This document shows positions 16,382 to 23,999 of a DNA stretch of 64,000 bases, one piece after another. The notes under the pieces were generated by a model, which saw only the letters and a list, made by a program, of their open reading frames with translations, was not told the DNA's origin and ran no database searches. Position numbers and translations under genes: made by a program. Position 1 is the first letter of the stretch, and each line of letters begins with the position of its first letter. This stretch comes from UBA5069 sp964560495 (lineage in GTDB: Bacteria; Chloroflexota; Anaerolineae; Caldilineales; Caldilineaceae): NCBI GenBank assembly GCA_964560495.1, contig CAZLMM010000013.1, positions 43,840-107,839 on the forward strand. Direction: 5' to 3'.

Positions 16382-16472
16382 GGCCTAAATAAGTCGATGG
16401 TATTGTCATGCTGAACGCAGTGAAGCATCCCTCGTGGTCGAGCAGGATTCTTCGCTGGCGCTCAGAATGACA
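16382..16472. repeat. Dispersed TGTCATGCTGA-type repeat, copy 2
   Basis: GGCCTAAATAAG at 16382 is followed by TGTCATGCTGAACGCAGTG at 16404 and ends CAGAATGACA at 16472. The two ends pair as TGTCATGCTGA/TTCTGAGCG-type arms, giving a long hairpin. It lies in the same orientation as copy 1, so the pair brackets mrp as direct repeats. Confidence 0.8.
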
Positions 16473-16500
16473 ACCATTGGTTTACTTCCGCCCACGTATA

Positions 16501-16686
16501 CTAGATTGGCAACCCACATCGCCGACCGTCACAAGTCACTCGTGTTTCGTGACGTATGAATTGTTTACCTGGCGAGCAGTAGCATCGTTCGGTTTCCATT
16601 CTGATTTGAGTGTAGGGTCGCTTATCTCCTACTGATTTCGACTGGAAGCGGGGGCGATTTGCCCCCATTTCCAGTATTTTTGTCAC
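16501..16686 (-). CDS. Possible small cysteine-containing protein
   Basis: A reading frame of about 61 residues on the minus strand, starting at GTG 16686, is preceded by AGGAGGG with a 6-base gap, one of the best ribosome sites in the window. The product is basic (ILEMGANRPRF, then QIRMETERCYC) and has CYC, then CDGRRC, which could bind a metal. A strong hairpin at about 16642-16673 lies inside the frame (GGGGGCGATTTGCCCCC), so the same bases may instead be a terminator-like structure. No family was recognised. It lies in the 510-base gap between mrp and the Fe-S oxidoreductase. Confidence 0.3.
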   Translation of the reverse strand: MTKILEMGANRPRFQSKSVGDKRPYTQIRMETERCYCSPGKQFIRHETRVTCDGRRCGLPI

Positions 16687-16743
16687 TTGCATCCCTCCTG
16701 ATTCCTCACTATTATTAGGCGCAATGGCGGCGTAGCGCAGGTC

Positions 16744-16820
16744 AATCGGCGACGGGAGGACGCAACCGCTTGAGCGCCCTGGCTAACGAGCCTGCAACCT
16801 TGTGGCAACCCGTCGCGATT
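16744..16820 (+). ncRNA. Candidate structured leader RNA upstream of the Fe-S oxidoreductase
   Basis: AATCGGCGACGGG near 16744-16756 pairs with CCCGTCGCGATT at 16809-16820, with one bulge, enclosing about 52 bases that contain a second hairpin GGCTAACGAGCC and the unpaired elements GGACGCAACC and TGTGGCAACCC. It ends 53 bases before ATG 16874. The branched shape with purine-rich internal loops resembles a regulatory leader, but it matches none of the riboswitch classes I could recall. Confidence 0.35.
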
Positions 16821-16873
16821 ACAAGTGAATTGGTGTTCATCTTTCCCATCTTCATCAGGAGGGACTCTCTCGC

Positions 16874-18913
16874 ATGCTCACTCTGATCGAAAAAATCCTC
16901 TTCATTGTTGCGGTGGCCGCGTCGTTCTATTTTTCCTATGTTGGCTTCTCGCGCGTTTTTCGCGTCGTGCTGCGTGGGCCGGGGGTCAAGCCGAAACCAA
17001 GGGAGATGGCTGGACGCGCATGGAGCGCCCTGGTCACGTGGATCATCACGAAACCCATCTGGAAGACGCGCCGCATCAGCAGCATCTTCCACATCATGAT
17101 TTCGTTGGGTTTCGTCTTCTACTTCCTGGTCAACTTTGGCGATGTGCTAGAAGGGTTATTTCCCATCACATTCCTGGGGACAGGCTTCATTGGCAATACA
17201 TACCGCTTCTTGTCCGACATTTTCTCAATCTCCGTGTTGACCGGCATGGTCTATTTCTTGCTGCGACGTTTCGTTTTCAACAGCAAGGCGCTCCAGTACC
17301 GCGACAATGTCATGCTGATGGATCGAGTGAAAGAGGGCGGAATTCGCCGCGACTCGCTCATCGTAGGCGTCTTCATCCTCTGTCATGTGGGCTTTCGCTT
17401 TCTTGGCGAGAGCTTTCAACTTGCTCTCCATGGCGCCGACCCATGGCAACCCTTTGCATCAACGGTGAGTAGTTTGTGGGCTGGCTTTGGCGAGACGCCC
17501 TTGATCGTTTTGGAACATCTCGCCTGGTGGCTGGCCATTGGCCTGATCCTGGCCTTTCTTCCCTATTTTCCCTACACCAAGCACTTCCACCTTATCATGT
17601 CGGGCTTTAATTTTCTCACCAAGCCCAAACGCACGTCTCTGGGCGCGCTGGAGCCGATCAACTTCGAGGATGAGTCCATCGAAGAGTTCGGCGTCGCCAA
17701 GATCGAAGAGTTGCCCTGGACCCACCTGGTGGACGCTTATTCGTGCATCATGTGCAATCGCTGTCAGGATGTCTGCCCGGCCTATGTGACGGGCAAGCAG
17801 TTGTCGCCATCGGCGCTAGAAGTCAACAAGCGCTATTACCTCAACGCGCACCTGAGCGATCTGGCCGGCGGCGCGGCCTCTGACACCAAGCTCATAGACT
17901 ACGCTATCAGCGAATCGGCCGTGTGGGCCTGCACTTCGTGTGGCGCATGCGTGGACATCTGCCCGGTGGGCAACGAGCCGATGTTCGACATCATGTACAT
18001 CCGCCGCCGCCAGATGCTCAACGAGAACGAATTCCCCAGTGAACTCAAACAGGCCTATCGCGGTATGGAGCGCAACGGCAATCCGTGGAATCTCAGCAAT
18101 CGTGACCGGATGAAGTGGGCGGATGGGCTGGATGTGCCCACAGTGGACGACAACCCGGACTTCGAGATTCTGTGGTGGGTGGGATGCGCGCCTTCCTATG
18201 ACCCGCGCGCCCAGGACACCGCCAAGGCTTTTGCCAGAGTGCTGACTGCAGCAGGTGCGAATTACGCTGTGTTGGGTGAAATGGAATCATGCACTGGAGA
18301 TTCGGCGCGGCGTTCGGGCAATGAATACCTGTTCTATGAGATGGCCAAAGCCAACATTGAGACGCTCAACGAGGTGGTGGGCGGCGAGAAACCCAAGCGC
18401 ATCGTCACCACCTGCCCCCACTGTCTACACACCATCGGCAAAGAGTACAGTCAGTTTGGCGGCGACTATCAGGTGATCCATCACACCCAACTCCTCAGCG
18501 AGCTGACTGCTGCCGGTAAGATTCAAGTGCAGCGCAACGGTAGTGTGGATCAGATCACCTTCCACGACCCGTGCTATCTGGGGCGTCACAATGGCGTCAT
18601 CGACGCGCCGCGTGGGGTGTTGGGGAGCGTCGGCGCAACGATGCTGGAGATGCCGCGCCACGGCACCCAGTCCTTCTGCTGCGGCGCGGGCGGCGCGCAG
18701 ATGTGGAAAGAGGAGGAGCACGGCGACGCCCGCGTCAACGAAGTGCGCTATGAAGAAGCCGCCGCCACCGGCGCTAAGACCATTGCCGTGGGCTGCCCGT
18801 TCTGTTTGACGATGCTCACGGATGCAGCCAAGAGCGCAGACAAAGGCGTTAAGGTCAAGGATGTGGCGGAGATCATCGCCGAACGCCTGGCTGTGGTAGA
18901 GGCTGCGGATTGA
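16874..18913 (+). CDS. Membrane-bound heterodisulfide-reductase-like Fe-S oxidoreductase (ETF:menaquinone oxidoreductase type)
   Basis: The 679-residue protein joins a membrane domain with five or six segments (residues 5-245, with conserved His in FHIMISLG and LCHVGFRF that could ligate heme b) to a ferredoxin domain with two 4Fe-4S motifs, CIMCNRCQDVCPAY near 298 and CTSCGACVDICPVG near 355. Two CCG domains follow, seen as WWVGCAPSYD/ESCTGDSARRSGN with TTCPHCLHT, and HDPCYLGRHNGV with FCCGAGGAQMW and GCPFCLTM. This layout matches HdrD/DsrK-like proteins and the membrane EtfAB:menaquinone oxidoreductases that pass electrons from acyl-CoA dehydrogenases to quinone. AGGAGGGAC precedes ATG 16874. 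No etfAB genes are adjacent. Confidence 0.88.
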   Translation: MLTLIEKILFIVAVAASFYFSYVGFSRVFRVVLRGPGVKPKPREMAGRAWSALVTWIITKPIWKTRRISSIFHIMISLGFVFYFLVNFGDVLEGLFPITFLGTGFIGNTYRFLSDIFSISVLTGMVYFLLRRFVFNSKALQYRDNVMLMDRVKEGGIRRDSLIVGVFILCHVGFRFLGESFQLALHGADPWQPFASTVSSLWAGFGETPLIVLEHLAWWLAIGLILAFLPYFPYTKHFHLIMSGFNFLTKPKRTSLGALEPINFEDESIEEFGVAKIEELPWTHLVDAYSCIMCNRCQDVCPAYVTGKQLSPSALEVNKRYYLNAHLSDLAGGAASDTKLIDYAISESAVWACTSCGACVDICPVGNEPMFDIMYIRRRQMLNENEFPSELKQAYRGMERNGNPWNLSNRDRMKWADGLDVPTVDDNPDFEILWWVGCAPSYDPRAQDTAKAFARVLTAAGANYAVLGEMESCTGDSARRSGNEYLFYEMAKANIETLNEVVGGEKPKRIVTTCPHCLHTIGKEYSQFGGDYQVIHHTQLLSELTAAGKIQVQRNGSVDQITFHDPCYLGRHNGVIDAPRGVLGSVGATMLEMPRHGTQSFCCGAGGAQMWKEEEHGDARVNEVRYEEAAATGAKTIAVGCPFCLTMLTDAAKSADKGVKVKDVAEIIAERLAVVEAAD

Positions 18914-19040
18914 TGCACAAGTGATGAGTGGCAGCGATCGTTCGACAGCAAGATGAAAACCTCGCGCTCCGACCAAACGTGCGCATCGACGCTTCGGTGA
19001 CTGCGCCACGGGGCAACAGAGCGCGAGCTTGCTGTGCTTC

Positions 19041-19113
19041 TATACTTCGCTCTGTTTGAAACCAGGAGTTTTTGAACTGTGAAAACTCCTGGTTTCAAAG
19101 CAACCGCAGTTTA
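19041..19113. repeat. TATACT-ended palindromic element, copy A
   Basis: A 73-bp element: left end TATACTTCGC, an 18-bp perfect stem (TTTGAAACCAGGAGTTTT at 19055-19072 with its complement at 19082-19099), and right end GCAACCGCAGTTTA. Copies B (38513) and C (57533) share the ends TATACT/AGTATA. It lies in the 407-base gap 18914-19320 between two convergent genes, where it may act as a bidirectional terminator. No gene was recognised in the rest of the gap. Confidence 0.9.
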
Positions 19114-19320
19114 AAATGTCAACACAACCTAGGGCGATCTCTGAACCAAGATAGGCCATGAGGTGGGCGGCAAATCAAGTTGATTCCAACGAGCAAAGTC
19201 CCCTTCTCATGGCTCGCTACGAAGATGAGCTGCTGAGCGGTTGCCAATCGGTGGGTCTTTCAGGTCAGATTGTTTCAGCGAGAAGCGCGCTCGCGAACTC
19301 TCCGTGAGCGCGAATCGTCC

Positions 19321-21054
19321 TCACTCCAGCCGGATCTGTTGCCCAACCTGAATGATCGAGTTGGCGGTCAGCCCGTTGATTTGAAGTAGCTTTTGCCAAT
19401 CCACTCCATACTTGATAGCAATCGAGATGATAGTGTCTCCGGCGACGACCGTATGCGTGCGACCTACTCCGGCTGTCCCCGTCGCGGTTGAGGGGGTTGC
19501 AGCCCCCGTCGTTGTGGCTGTGGCTGGAGCCGTGGTCGTAGTCGGGGTCGCAGACGTTGTCGTTCCTGTCGTTGTCGTCGTCCCGGCTGCGGGAATTGTG
19601 AGCACCTGTCCCACGACGATCCTCTCGTCTTCGCTCAGTCCATTGGCTGCTGCCAGTATGCGCCAGTTCACACTGTTGCGTACGGCGATGGCGAGGAGCG
19701 TGTCGCCCGCTTGCACAGTGTAAGTCTTGCTTTGCGGCGTTCCGGTCGTTGCGGCTGCCGGCGCAGTCGTTGCGGCGGTGGCAGCCGTATTCGTCACGCC
19801 GGGCAGACGCAGTGTCTGGCCGATGCGGATGATGGAACTCTCGCTGAGACCATTGGCCGCCGCAATCGTCGTCCAAGGGACGCCAAAGCGCGCGCCGATC
19901 GTGCTCAGGGTATCGCCAGCCTGTACGATGTAGTTGCTGCCAGACGTAGTCGTTTGCGCCGGAGCAGATGGCGTCGCTGGTGCAGTTGTCGTGGGCGCGA
20001 CGACATCCGCCGCAGGCGCTGCGGATGTTGCAGGCGCCGGCGCCGTTGTGATGGACACCGGTGCAGGTGGAACCTGGCCGGCTGTGACACACTTGGCGCT
20101 GCCCGAATCCGTAAACGTTTGGCCAGAAATGGGCATGAACACCCAGTCATAGCCATCGGGATGGAGCGTCATCTTGAGCACGCCAAAGGTTTCGCTGTTG
20201 CGCACTTCGCTATTGGGCTGAATGAAGCGGAAGTCGCTCAGAGGGTCGCCGCCGGTGCCGACCACAAATTGACGGATGCCCCGATCGTGTTGCACCTGCC
20301 CACTTGGGTCTTGCGGTGCAAAACGCTCATAGTTGTGTTCATGACCCACCAACAACACATCCGCGCCGTAATCATAAAGCGTCTTGAAAAGCCCTGGGCT
20401 GGAGCCGGCTGGTCGCCCGGAACTAAAATAGGGTCGGTGCCAGAAAGCCAATGTGCACAGACGTGGATTGGCTGCCAAATCGGCGCGCAGCCACTGATCC
20501 TGTTCCGAACCGGGGTCGCCGGAAATCTCACTATTCAGGGCTACTACGTGCCAGTCGCCAATGTCAAAGGAGTAATACCCTTTGCAATTGCTGCGACATC
20601 CCGGCTCCAATGGAGTGGCTCTGTCGCCAAAATAAGCGAAATAGCCGTTGGCGCCCGCAGAACCGTATTCGTGATTGCCCGGTACGGGATAGATGCGATC
20701 CTTGTGTCGTCCCCAGGTGGGACCAAAGCATGCGTTGTATTCTTCCAGCGAGCCGATCTCATAAGCGTTGTCGCCCAACGCGAGCACTGTGCCCGGGGTG
20801 ATATCCAGCAGATAGGCCGTCTCATAGTCCTCTTGATTGTAACAGTTGGCAATGTCGCCAGCCGCAACGATCACAGGAGACGAGCCGGTGGTTGTCGATT
20901 GCGCGCTCGCAGGCTGGGTCAAAAACAGCACACCAAAGACCGCTGCCAAAACCATCGCCAGCATCGCGCTCGCGGTGCGCCTCCATCCATCTCTGGTCGC
21001 ATCGACTACCTGATCCCCCCCAGATCGTCTCATTCGACAGTATTCTTGTCCCAT
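19321..21054 (-). CDS. Secreted metallophosphoesterase with three LysM domains
   Basis: The protein has 577 residues counted from ATG 21054, which follows AAAGGGGGCGTC; upstream in-frame starts up to 21123 lack a ribosome site. A signal peptide with basic n-region, hydrophobic core (about 27-45) and QPASAQS cleavage site begins it. The phosphoesterase domain (about 55-330) shows AAGDIANC, LALGDNAYE, PVPGNHE, LAFWHRPYF and LVGHEHNYERF, the metal-ligand set of purple-acid-phosphatase-like enzymes. Three LysM peptidoglycan or glycan-binding modules follow (YIVQAGDTLSTIGARFG, YTVQAGDTLLAIAVRNS, HTVVAGDTIISIAIKYG), separated by Thr/Ala/Pro-rich linkers. It probably works on the cell surface, removing phosphate from an organic ester. 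LysM plus phosphatase is an uncommon pairing. Confidence 0.92.
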   Translation of the reverse strand: MGQEYCRMRRSGGDQVVDATRDGWRRTASAMLAMVLAAVFGVLFLTQPASAQSTTTGSSPVIVAAGDIANCYNQEDYETAYLLDITPGTVLALGDNAYEIGSLEEYNACFGPTWGRHKDRIYPVPGNHEYGSAGANGYFAYFGDRATPLEPGCRSNCKGYYSFDIGDWHVVALNSEISGDPGSEQDQWLRADLAANPRLCTLAFWHRPYFSSGRPAGSSPGLFKTLYDYGADVLLVGHEHNYERFAPQDPSGQVQHDRGIRQFVVGTGGDPLSDFRFIQPNSEVRNSETFGVLKMTLHPDGYDWVFMPISGQTFTDSGSAKCVTAGQVPPAPVSITTAPAPATSAAPAADVVAPTTTAPATPSAPAQTTTSGSNYIVQAGDTLSTIGARFGVPWTTIAAANGLSESSIIRIGQTLRLPGVTNTAATAATTAPAAATTGTPQSKTYTVQAGDTLLAIAVRNSVNWRILAAANGLSEDERIVVGQVLTIPAAGTTTTTGTTTSATPTTTTAPATATTTGAATPSTATGTAGVGRTHTVVAGDTIISIAIKYGVDWQKLLQINGLTANSIIQVGQQIRLE

Positions 21055-21245
21055 GACGCCCCCTTTTCGCAACAAACCTACTGGACTAACCAACATTCTA
21101 CACCATTCACCCATCTGCGTCATTTCGCAGTACTTTGGTTGTCACAACTCAAAACGTAACGGCGCTCGTAAGGTTTCCACAATTTTTGCAGATGCGTTTT
21201 CCGTGCAAGTACGGCGAATCGATTCAGTTGGATTCAATGCCGTTG

Positions 21246-21254
21246 TGCTATACT
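21246..21254 (+). promoter_or_regulatory. Extended -10 promoter predicting a leaderless mRNA
   Basis: TGCTATACT (21246-21254) ends 6 bases before ATG 21261. No ribosome site fits between them, so transcription likely starts at or near the start codon. A weak TTGGAT lies at 21228. Confidence 0.6.
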
Positions 21255-21260
21255 TTTTCT

Positions 21261-21539
21261 ATGCCAGTGGAAGTTCACCAGACGCCCAACCCGAATGCAC
21301 GTAAGTTTATCCTGCCTGGAGTGCGCTTTCTTGCCCCTCGCAACTTTTCCAGCGTCGAAGCGGCGAGAGAACACCCTTTGGCTGCTGCGCTCTTCGCCAT
21401 CGACGGCATCTATAACGTGTTTTTGGCGCAAGACTTTGTCACGGTGAACAAACGACCAGATGCCCCGTGGGATTCTCTTACGGCGCAGGTAGAGTCTGTA
21501 ATCAAGAGACAAGGGTTCTTGGGAGACAATTCCCTATGA
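21261..21539 (+). CDS. Nfu/NifU N-terminal-domain protein
   Basis: This 92-residue protein matches the Nfu N-terminal domain: EVHQTPNPNARKFILPG at the start, then SSVEAAREHPLAAALFAIDGIYNVFLAQDFVTVNK, and a final helix with VESVIKRQGF. In larger proteins this domain precedes a CXXC Fe-S scaffold domain; here that domain is absent and there are no Cys residues, so it is not a cluster carrier by itself. It starts 6 bases after a -10 element and overlaps the next gene by 4 bases, forming the head of a three-gene overlapping operon. Confidence 0.88.
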   Translation: MPVEVHQTPNPNARKFILPGVRFLAPRNFSSVEAAREHPLAAALFAIDGIYNVFLAQDFVTVNKRPDAPWDSLTAQVESVIKRQGFLGDNSL

Positions 21540-21718
21540 CGACACTCGAAAAAGTACAACTTCTCGAACAATATCTAGCGGCGTCCGATGGATCGAATGA
21601 CAAGGTTTTTGCTGCGACGATGGACAAGCTCGTCGAACGCGAGCGCAACCGGTTGACTGGAACCAAAACCCAACTCCTGACCAGGGTGAAGCAGCTCGAA
21701 GAAGAGTTTGTGAGATGA
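21536..21718 (+). CDS. Small coiled-coil-like hypothetical protein
   Basis: A 60-residue acidic/basic helical protein (MTTLEKVQLLEQYLAASD, then KLVERERNRLTG and LLTRVKQLEEEF). It is coupled at both ends by ATGA overlaps, which argues that it is translated and real. Heptad-like leucines suggest a short coiled coil. No family was recognised; it may be a partner or adaptor of one of its neighbours. Confidence 0.75.
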   Translation: MTTLEKVQLLEQYLAASDGSNDKVFAATMDKLVERERNRLTGTKTQLLTRVKQLEEEFVR

Positions 21719-22689
21719 ATCGTCAATCGCCAACTGCCCCTCTTCTTGTTGCCAGTGAAAATGGGCGCGCCGGCATGATCGCCGCCATGAATCTGTTGCG
21801 CCAGGGCGGGCGCGCCCTCGATGCAGTCGAGCTGGCCTGTCGCTTCAACGAAGACGACCCCGATGACCATAGCGTCGGGTACGGCGGGTTGCCCAATGTG
21901 CTGGGCGAGGTGGAGCTGGATGCCAGCATCATGGATGGGCGCACGTTGCGCGCCGGCGCAGTGGCCGGCGTCCAGGGCTATGGCCGCGCCATCACTCTCG
22001 CGCGCCAGGTGATGGAACAACTGCCCCATGTGCTGCTTGTGGGGCGTGGGGCCGAACGCTTCGCCGCCGAACTGGGCGAGACGCCGACAGATCAGCGTAG
22101 CGTAGAGGGTCTCCGACGTTGGCGCGAACGCTTCACCCACTATGGCATTGACCCCGCAGGCCAACATGATGTGCGCAAGCTCGCCAACCTTCTCACGCGC
22201 CCCCTCGACCTGGACGATCATCTCTATTGGGAGGAGAAGAGACAAGAGGCCGAGGAGACCCACGGCACCGTCAACTACCTGGCGCTGGATCGACACGGCG
22301 ACCTGGCTTCTTCGGTCAGCACTAGCGGATTAGGCTGGAAATATCCAGGGCGTGTGGGGGATAGCCCGATCATTGGCGCAGGCAACTACTGCGACAACCG
22401 CTATGGCGCGGCTGCCTGCACGGGCATGGGCGAGTTGGCAATCCGCGCCGCCACAGCCCACAGTCTGGTCTTTTACCTGAAGATGGGCAAGTCGCTCCGG
22501 GACGCCGGGTCGGCGACGCTGGCCGATCTCATGGAGTTGGCCGCTCAGCCTGGCCAGTACATGAATATCGTGGCGCTGACGCCCCAAGGAGAGCACGCCG
22601 GCTTCACCACGGTCGCTGGCAAACGTTATCTCTACATGACCGGCGAGATGGATGAGCCGGCCATCGCCGACAGAATCACACCCTTCTGA
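21715..22689 (+). CDS. N-terminal nucleophile asparaginase (glycosylasparaginase / isoaspartyl peptidase type)
   Basis: This 324-residue enzyme belongs to the Ntn-hydrolase asparaginase 2 family. The autoprocessing site is ETHGTVNYLALD with nucleophile T185, and the substrate loop SGLGWKYPGRVGDSPIIGAGNYCDN and TGMGE are intact; SVGYGGLPN near residue 53 is the N-terminal family motif. Cleavage before T185 would give alpha and beta chains. Members hydrolyse beta-N-acetylglucosaminyl-asparagine or beta-aspartyl peptides; the WKYPGRVGDSPI form resembles glycosylasparaginases. No signal peptide is seen, so it probably acts in the cytoplasm. It overlaps the upstream small gene by 4 bases. Confidence 0.92.
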   Translation: MNRQSPTAPLLVASENGRAGMIAAMNLLRQGGRALDAVELACRFNEDDPDDHSVGYGGLPNVLGEVELDASIMDGRTLRAGAVAGVQGYGRAITLARQVMEQLPHVLLVGRGAERFAAELGETPTDQRSVEGLRRWRERFTHYGIDPAGQHDVRKLANLLTRPLDLDDHLYWEEKRQEAEETHGTVNYLALDRHGDLASSVSTSGLGWKYPGRVGDSPIIGAGNYCDNRYGAAACTGMGELAIRAATAHSLVFYLKMGKSLRDAGSATLADLMELAAQPGQYMNIVALTPQGEHAGFTTVAGKRYLYMTGEMDEPAIADRITPF

Positions 22690-22702
22690 AGGTCTACGCC
22701 CC

Positions 22703-23983
22703 ATGTCCACACCTGTCCTTATGCCCAAACTTGGTGAAAGCGTGGTCGAAGGTGTGGTCGCGGCCTGGCTCAAAGCGCCCGGCGATCGGGTGGAAAAGAT
22801 GGAGCCGCTGTTGGCTATCAGCACCGACAAGATCGACACCGAGGTTCCGTCGCCAGCCAGCGGCCCACTATTGGCAATCTATGTTCCTACTGGCAAGACC
22901 GTCCCCGTCGGGACATTGCTTGCCGCCATCGGCGAACCAGACGAGGAGAGCGCGCCACATTCAGCAGGGTTGATCCCCTCACAGCCGTCGGCCGCTGGTG
23001 GACAAACGCCCGCTGGCGACGCAGCGCCCATGCGCCGCGTGACGGTTTCGGAGCGCGGGCCTGGCCGCAGCTTTTTCAGCCCGGTGGTCAAACGCATTGC
23101 CCGCGAGCACGGGATCGACGCCAGTCAGATTGCCGGCAGCGGTTTGGGCGGACGCGTCACCAAGAAGGACGTGTTGGCATTCCTGGCGCAAGAGCACTCT
23201 GCAGGCCGTGCACCTGGCGCTGCCGTCGTCCGCTCAGAAGCGCCGCCTGCAACATCGCTCTCCCCGGACGAAGTATTAGAGCCCCTCTCCTCCATGCGCC
23301 GCGCCATTGCCCAACACATGGTGCACAGCAAAGAGACCAGCCCCCATGCCGTCACCGTCTTCGAGGTGGACATGACCGCAGTGGTGCGCCATCGAGAAGA
23401 GTACAAAGCTGCCCTGGCGGAACGGGGCGTTAAGCTGACATTCACACCCTATTTTGTGGCGGCGGCGGCGCGAGCGCTGCGTGCTGCGCCCCTGGTCAAT
23501 AGCCGCTTCAGCGAGCAGGGCATCGTGCTCAACCGGCGCATTCACATCGGCGTGGCTGTGGCGCTGGCGAACGGTCTGGTCGCACCAGTGATCCGCGACG
23601 CAGATGAGAAGAATCTTGCTGGCCTGGCGCGCGCCGTGAACGACCTGGCTGAACGGGCGCGGTCGGGCAAACTCACACCGGATGAAGTGAGCGGGGGGAC
23701 GTTTACGGTGACCAATCACGGCGTGGGCGGCAGTCTGACCGGCGCGGCCATCATCAATCAGCCGCAAGCCGCCATTCTGGGCATAGGTGCGATTGTCAAG
23801 CGTCCAGTGGTGCGCAGCAACAGCCCATCTCTGCTGCCCAGCGCGGATGACGCCATCGTCATCCGCCCTATGTGCTATCTGAGCCTGAGTTTTGACCACC
23901 GCAACTTGGATGGAGCAGACGCGGACCAGTTTTTGACAGCAATCAAAGAAACGTTGGAGAATTGGCGGGACGCACCCGCATGA
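22703..23983 (+). CDS. Dihydrolipoamide acyltransferase (E2) of a 2-oxoacid dehydrogenase complex
   Basis: The 426-residue protein has one lipoyl domain (residues 2-77, lipoyl Lys K43 in STDKIDTEV), a flexible Ala/Pro/Ser linker, a peripheral subunit-binding domain (FSPVVKRIAREHGID...GLGGRVTKKDVLAF, about 128-165), and a catalytic domain of about 230 residues ending with SFDHRNLDGADADQFL, where His and Asp of HRNLDG are catalytic. ATG 22703 gives the standard MSTPVLMPKLGES start. It is followed by E3 after 16 bases. No E1 gene is adjacent, so the substrate (pyruvate, 2-oxoglutarate or branched-chain oxoacids) cannot be fixed; the sequence looks closest to branched-chain or pyruvate-type E2. 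Confidence 0.93.
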   Translation: MSTPVLMPKLGESVVEGVVAAWLKAPGDRVEKMEPLLAISTDKIDTEVPSPASGPLLAIYVPTGKTVPVGTLLAAIGEPDEESAPHSAGLIPSQPSAAGGQTPAGDAAPMRRVTVSERGPGRSFFSPVVKRIAREHGIDASQIAGSGLGGRVTKKDVLAFLAQEHSAGRAPGAAVVRSEAPPATSLSPDEVLEPLSSMRRAIAQHMVHSKETSPHAVTVFEVDMTAVVRHREEYKAALAERGVKLTFTPYFVAAAARALRAAPLVNSRFSEQGIVLNRRIHIGVAVALANGLVAPVIRDADEKNLAGLARAVNDLAERARSGKLTPDEVSGGTFTVTNHGVGGSLTGAAIINQPQAAILGIGAIVKRPVVRSNSPSLLPSADDAIVIRPMCYLSLSFDHRNLDGADADQFLTAIKETLENWRDAPA

Positions 23984-23999
23984 ATGATAGGAAGATGCA

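Noticed and set aside
16404..16472. CRISPR-like repeat or tRNA
   Set aside because: Only dispersed single palindromes with unequal spacing were seen; no regular spacer array and no cloverleaf with a TTCRANY T-loop.
19711..21159. Plus-strand open frame of 482 codons over the LysM phosphatase
   Set aside because: Antisense shadow; the minus-strand frame has phosphatase and LysM motifs, the plus one only Arg/Cys-rich noise.
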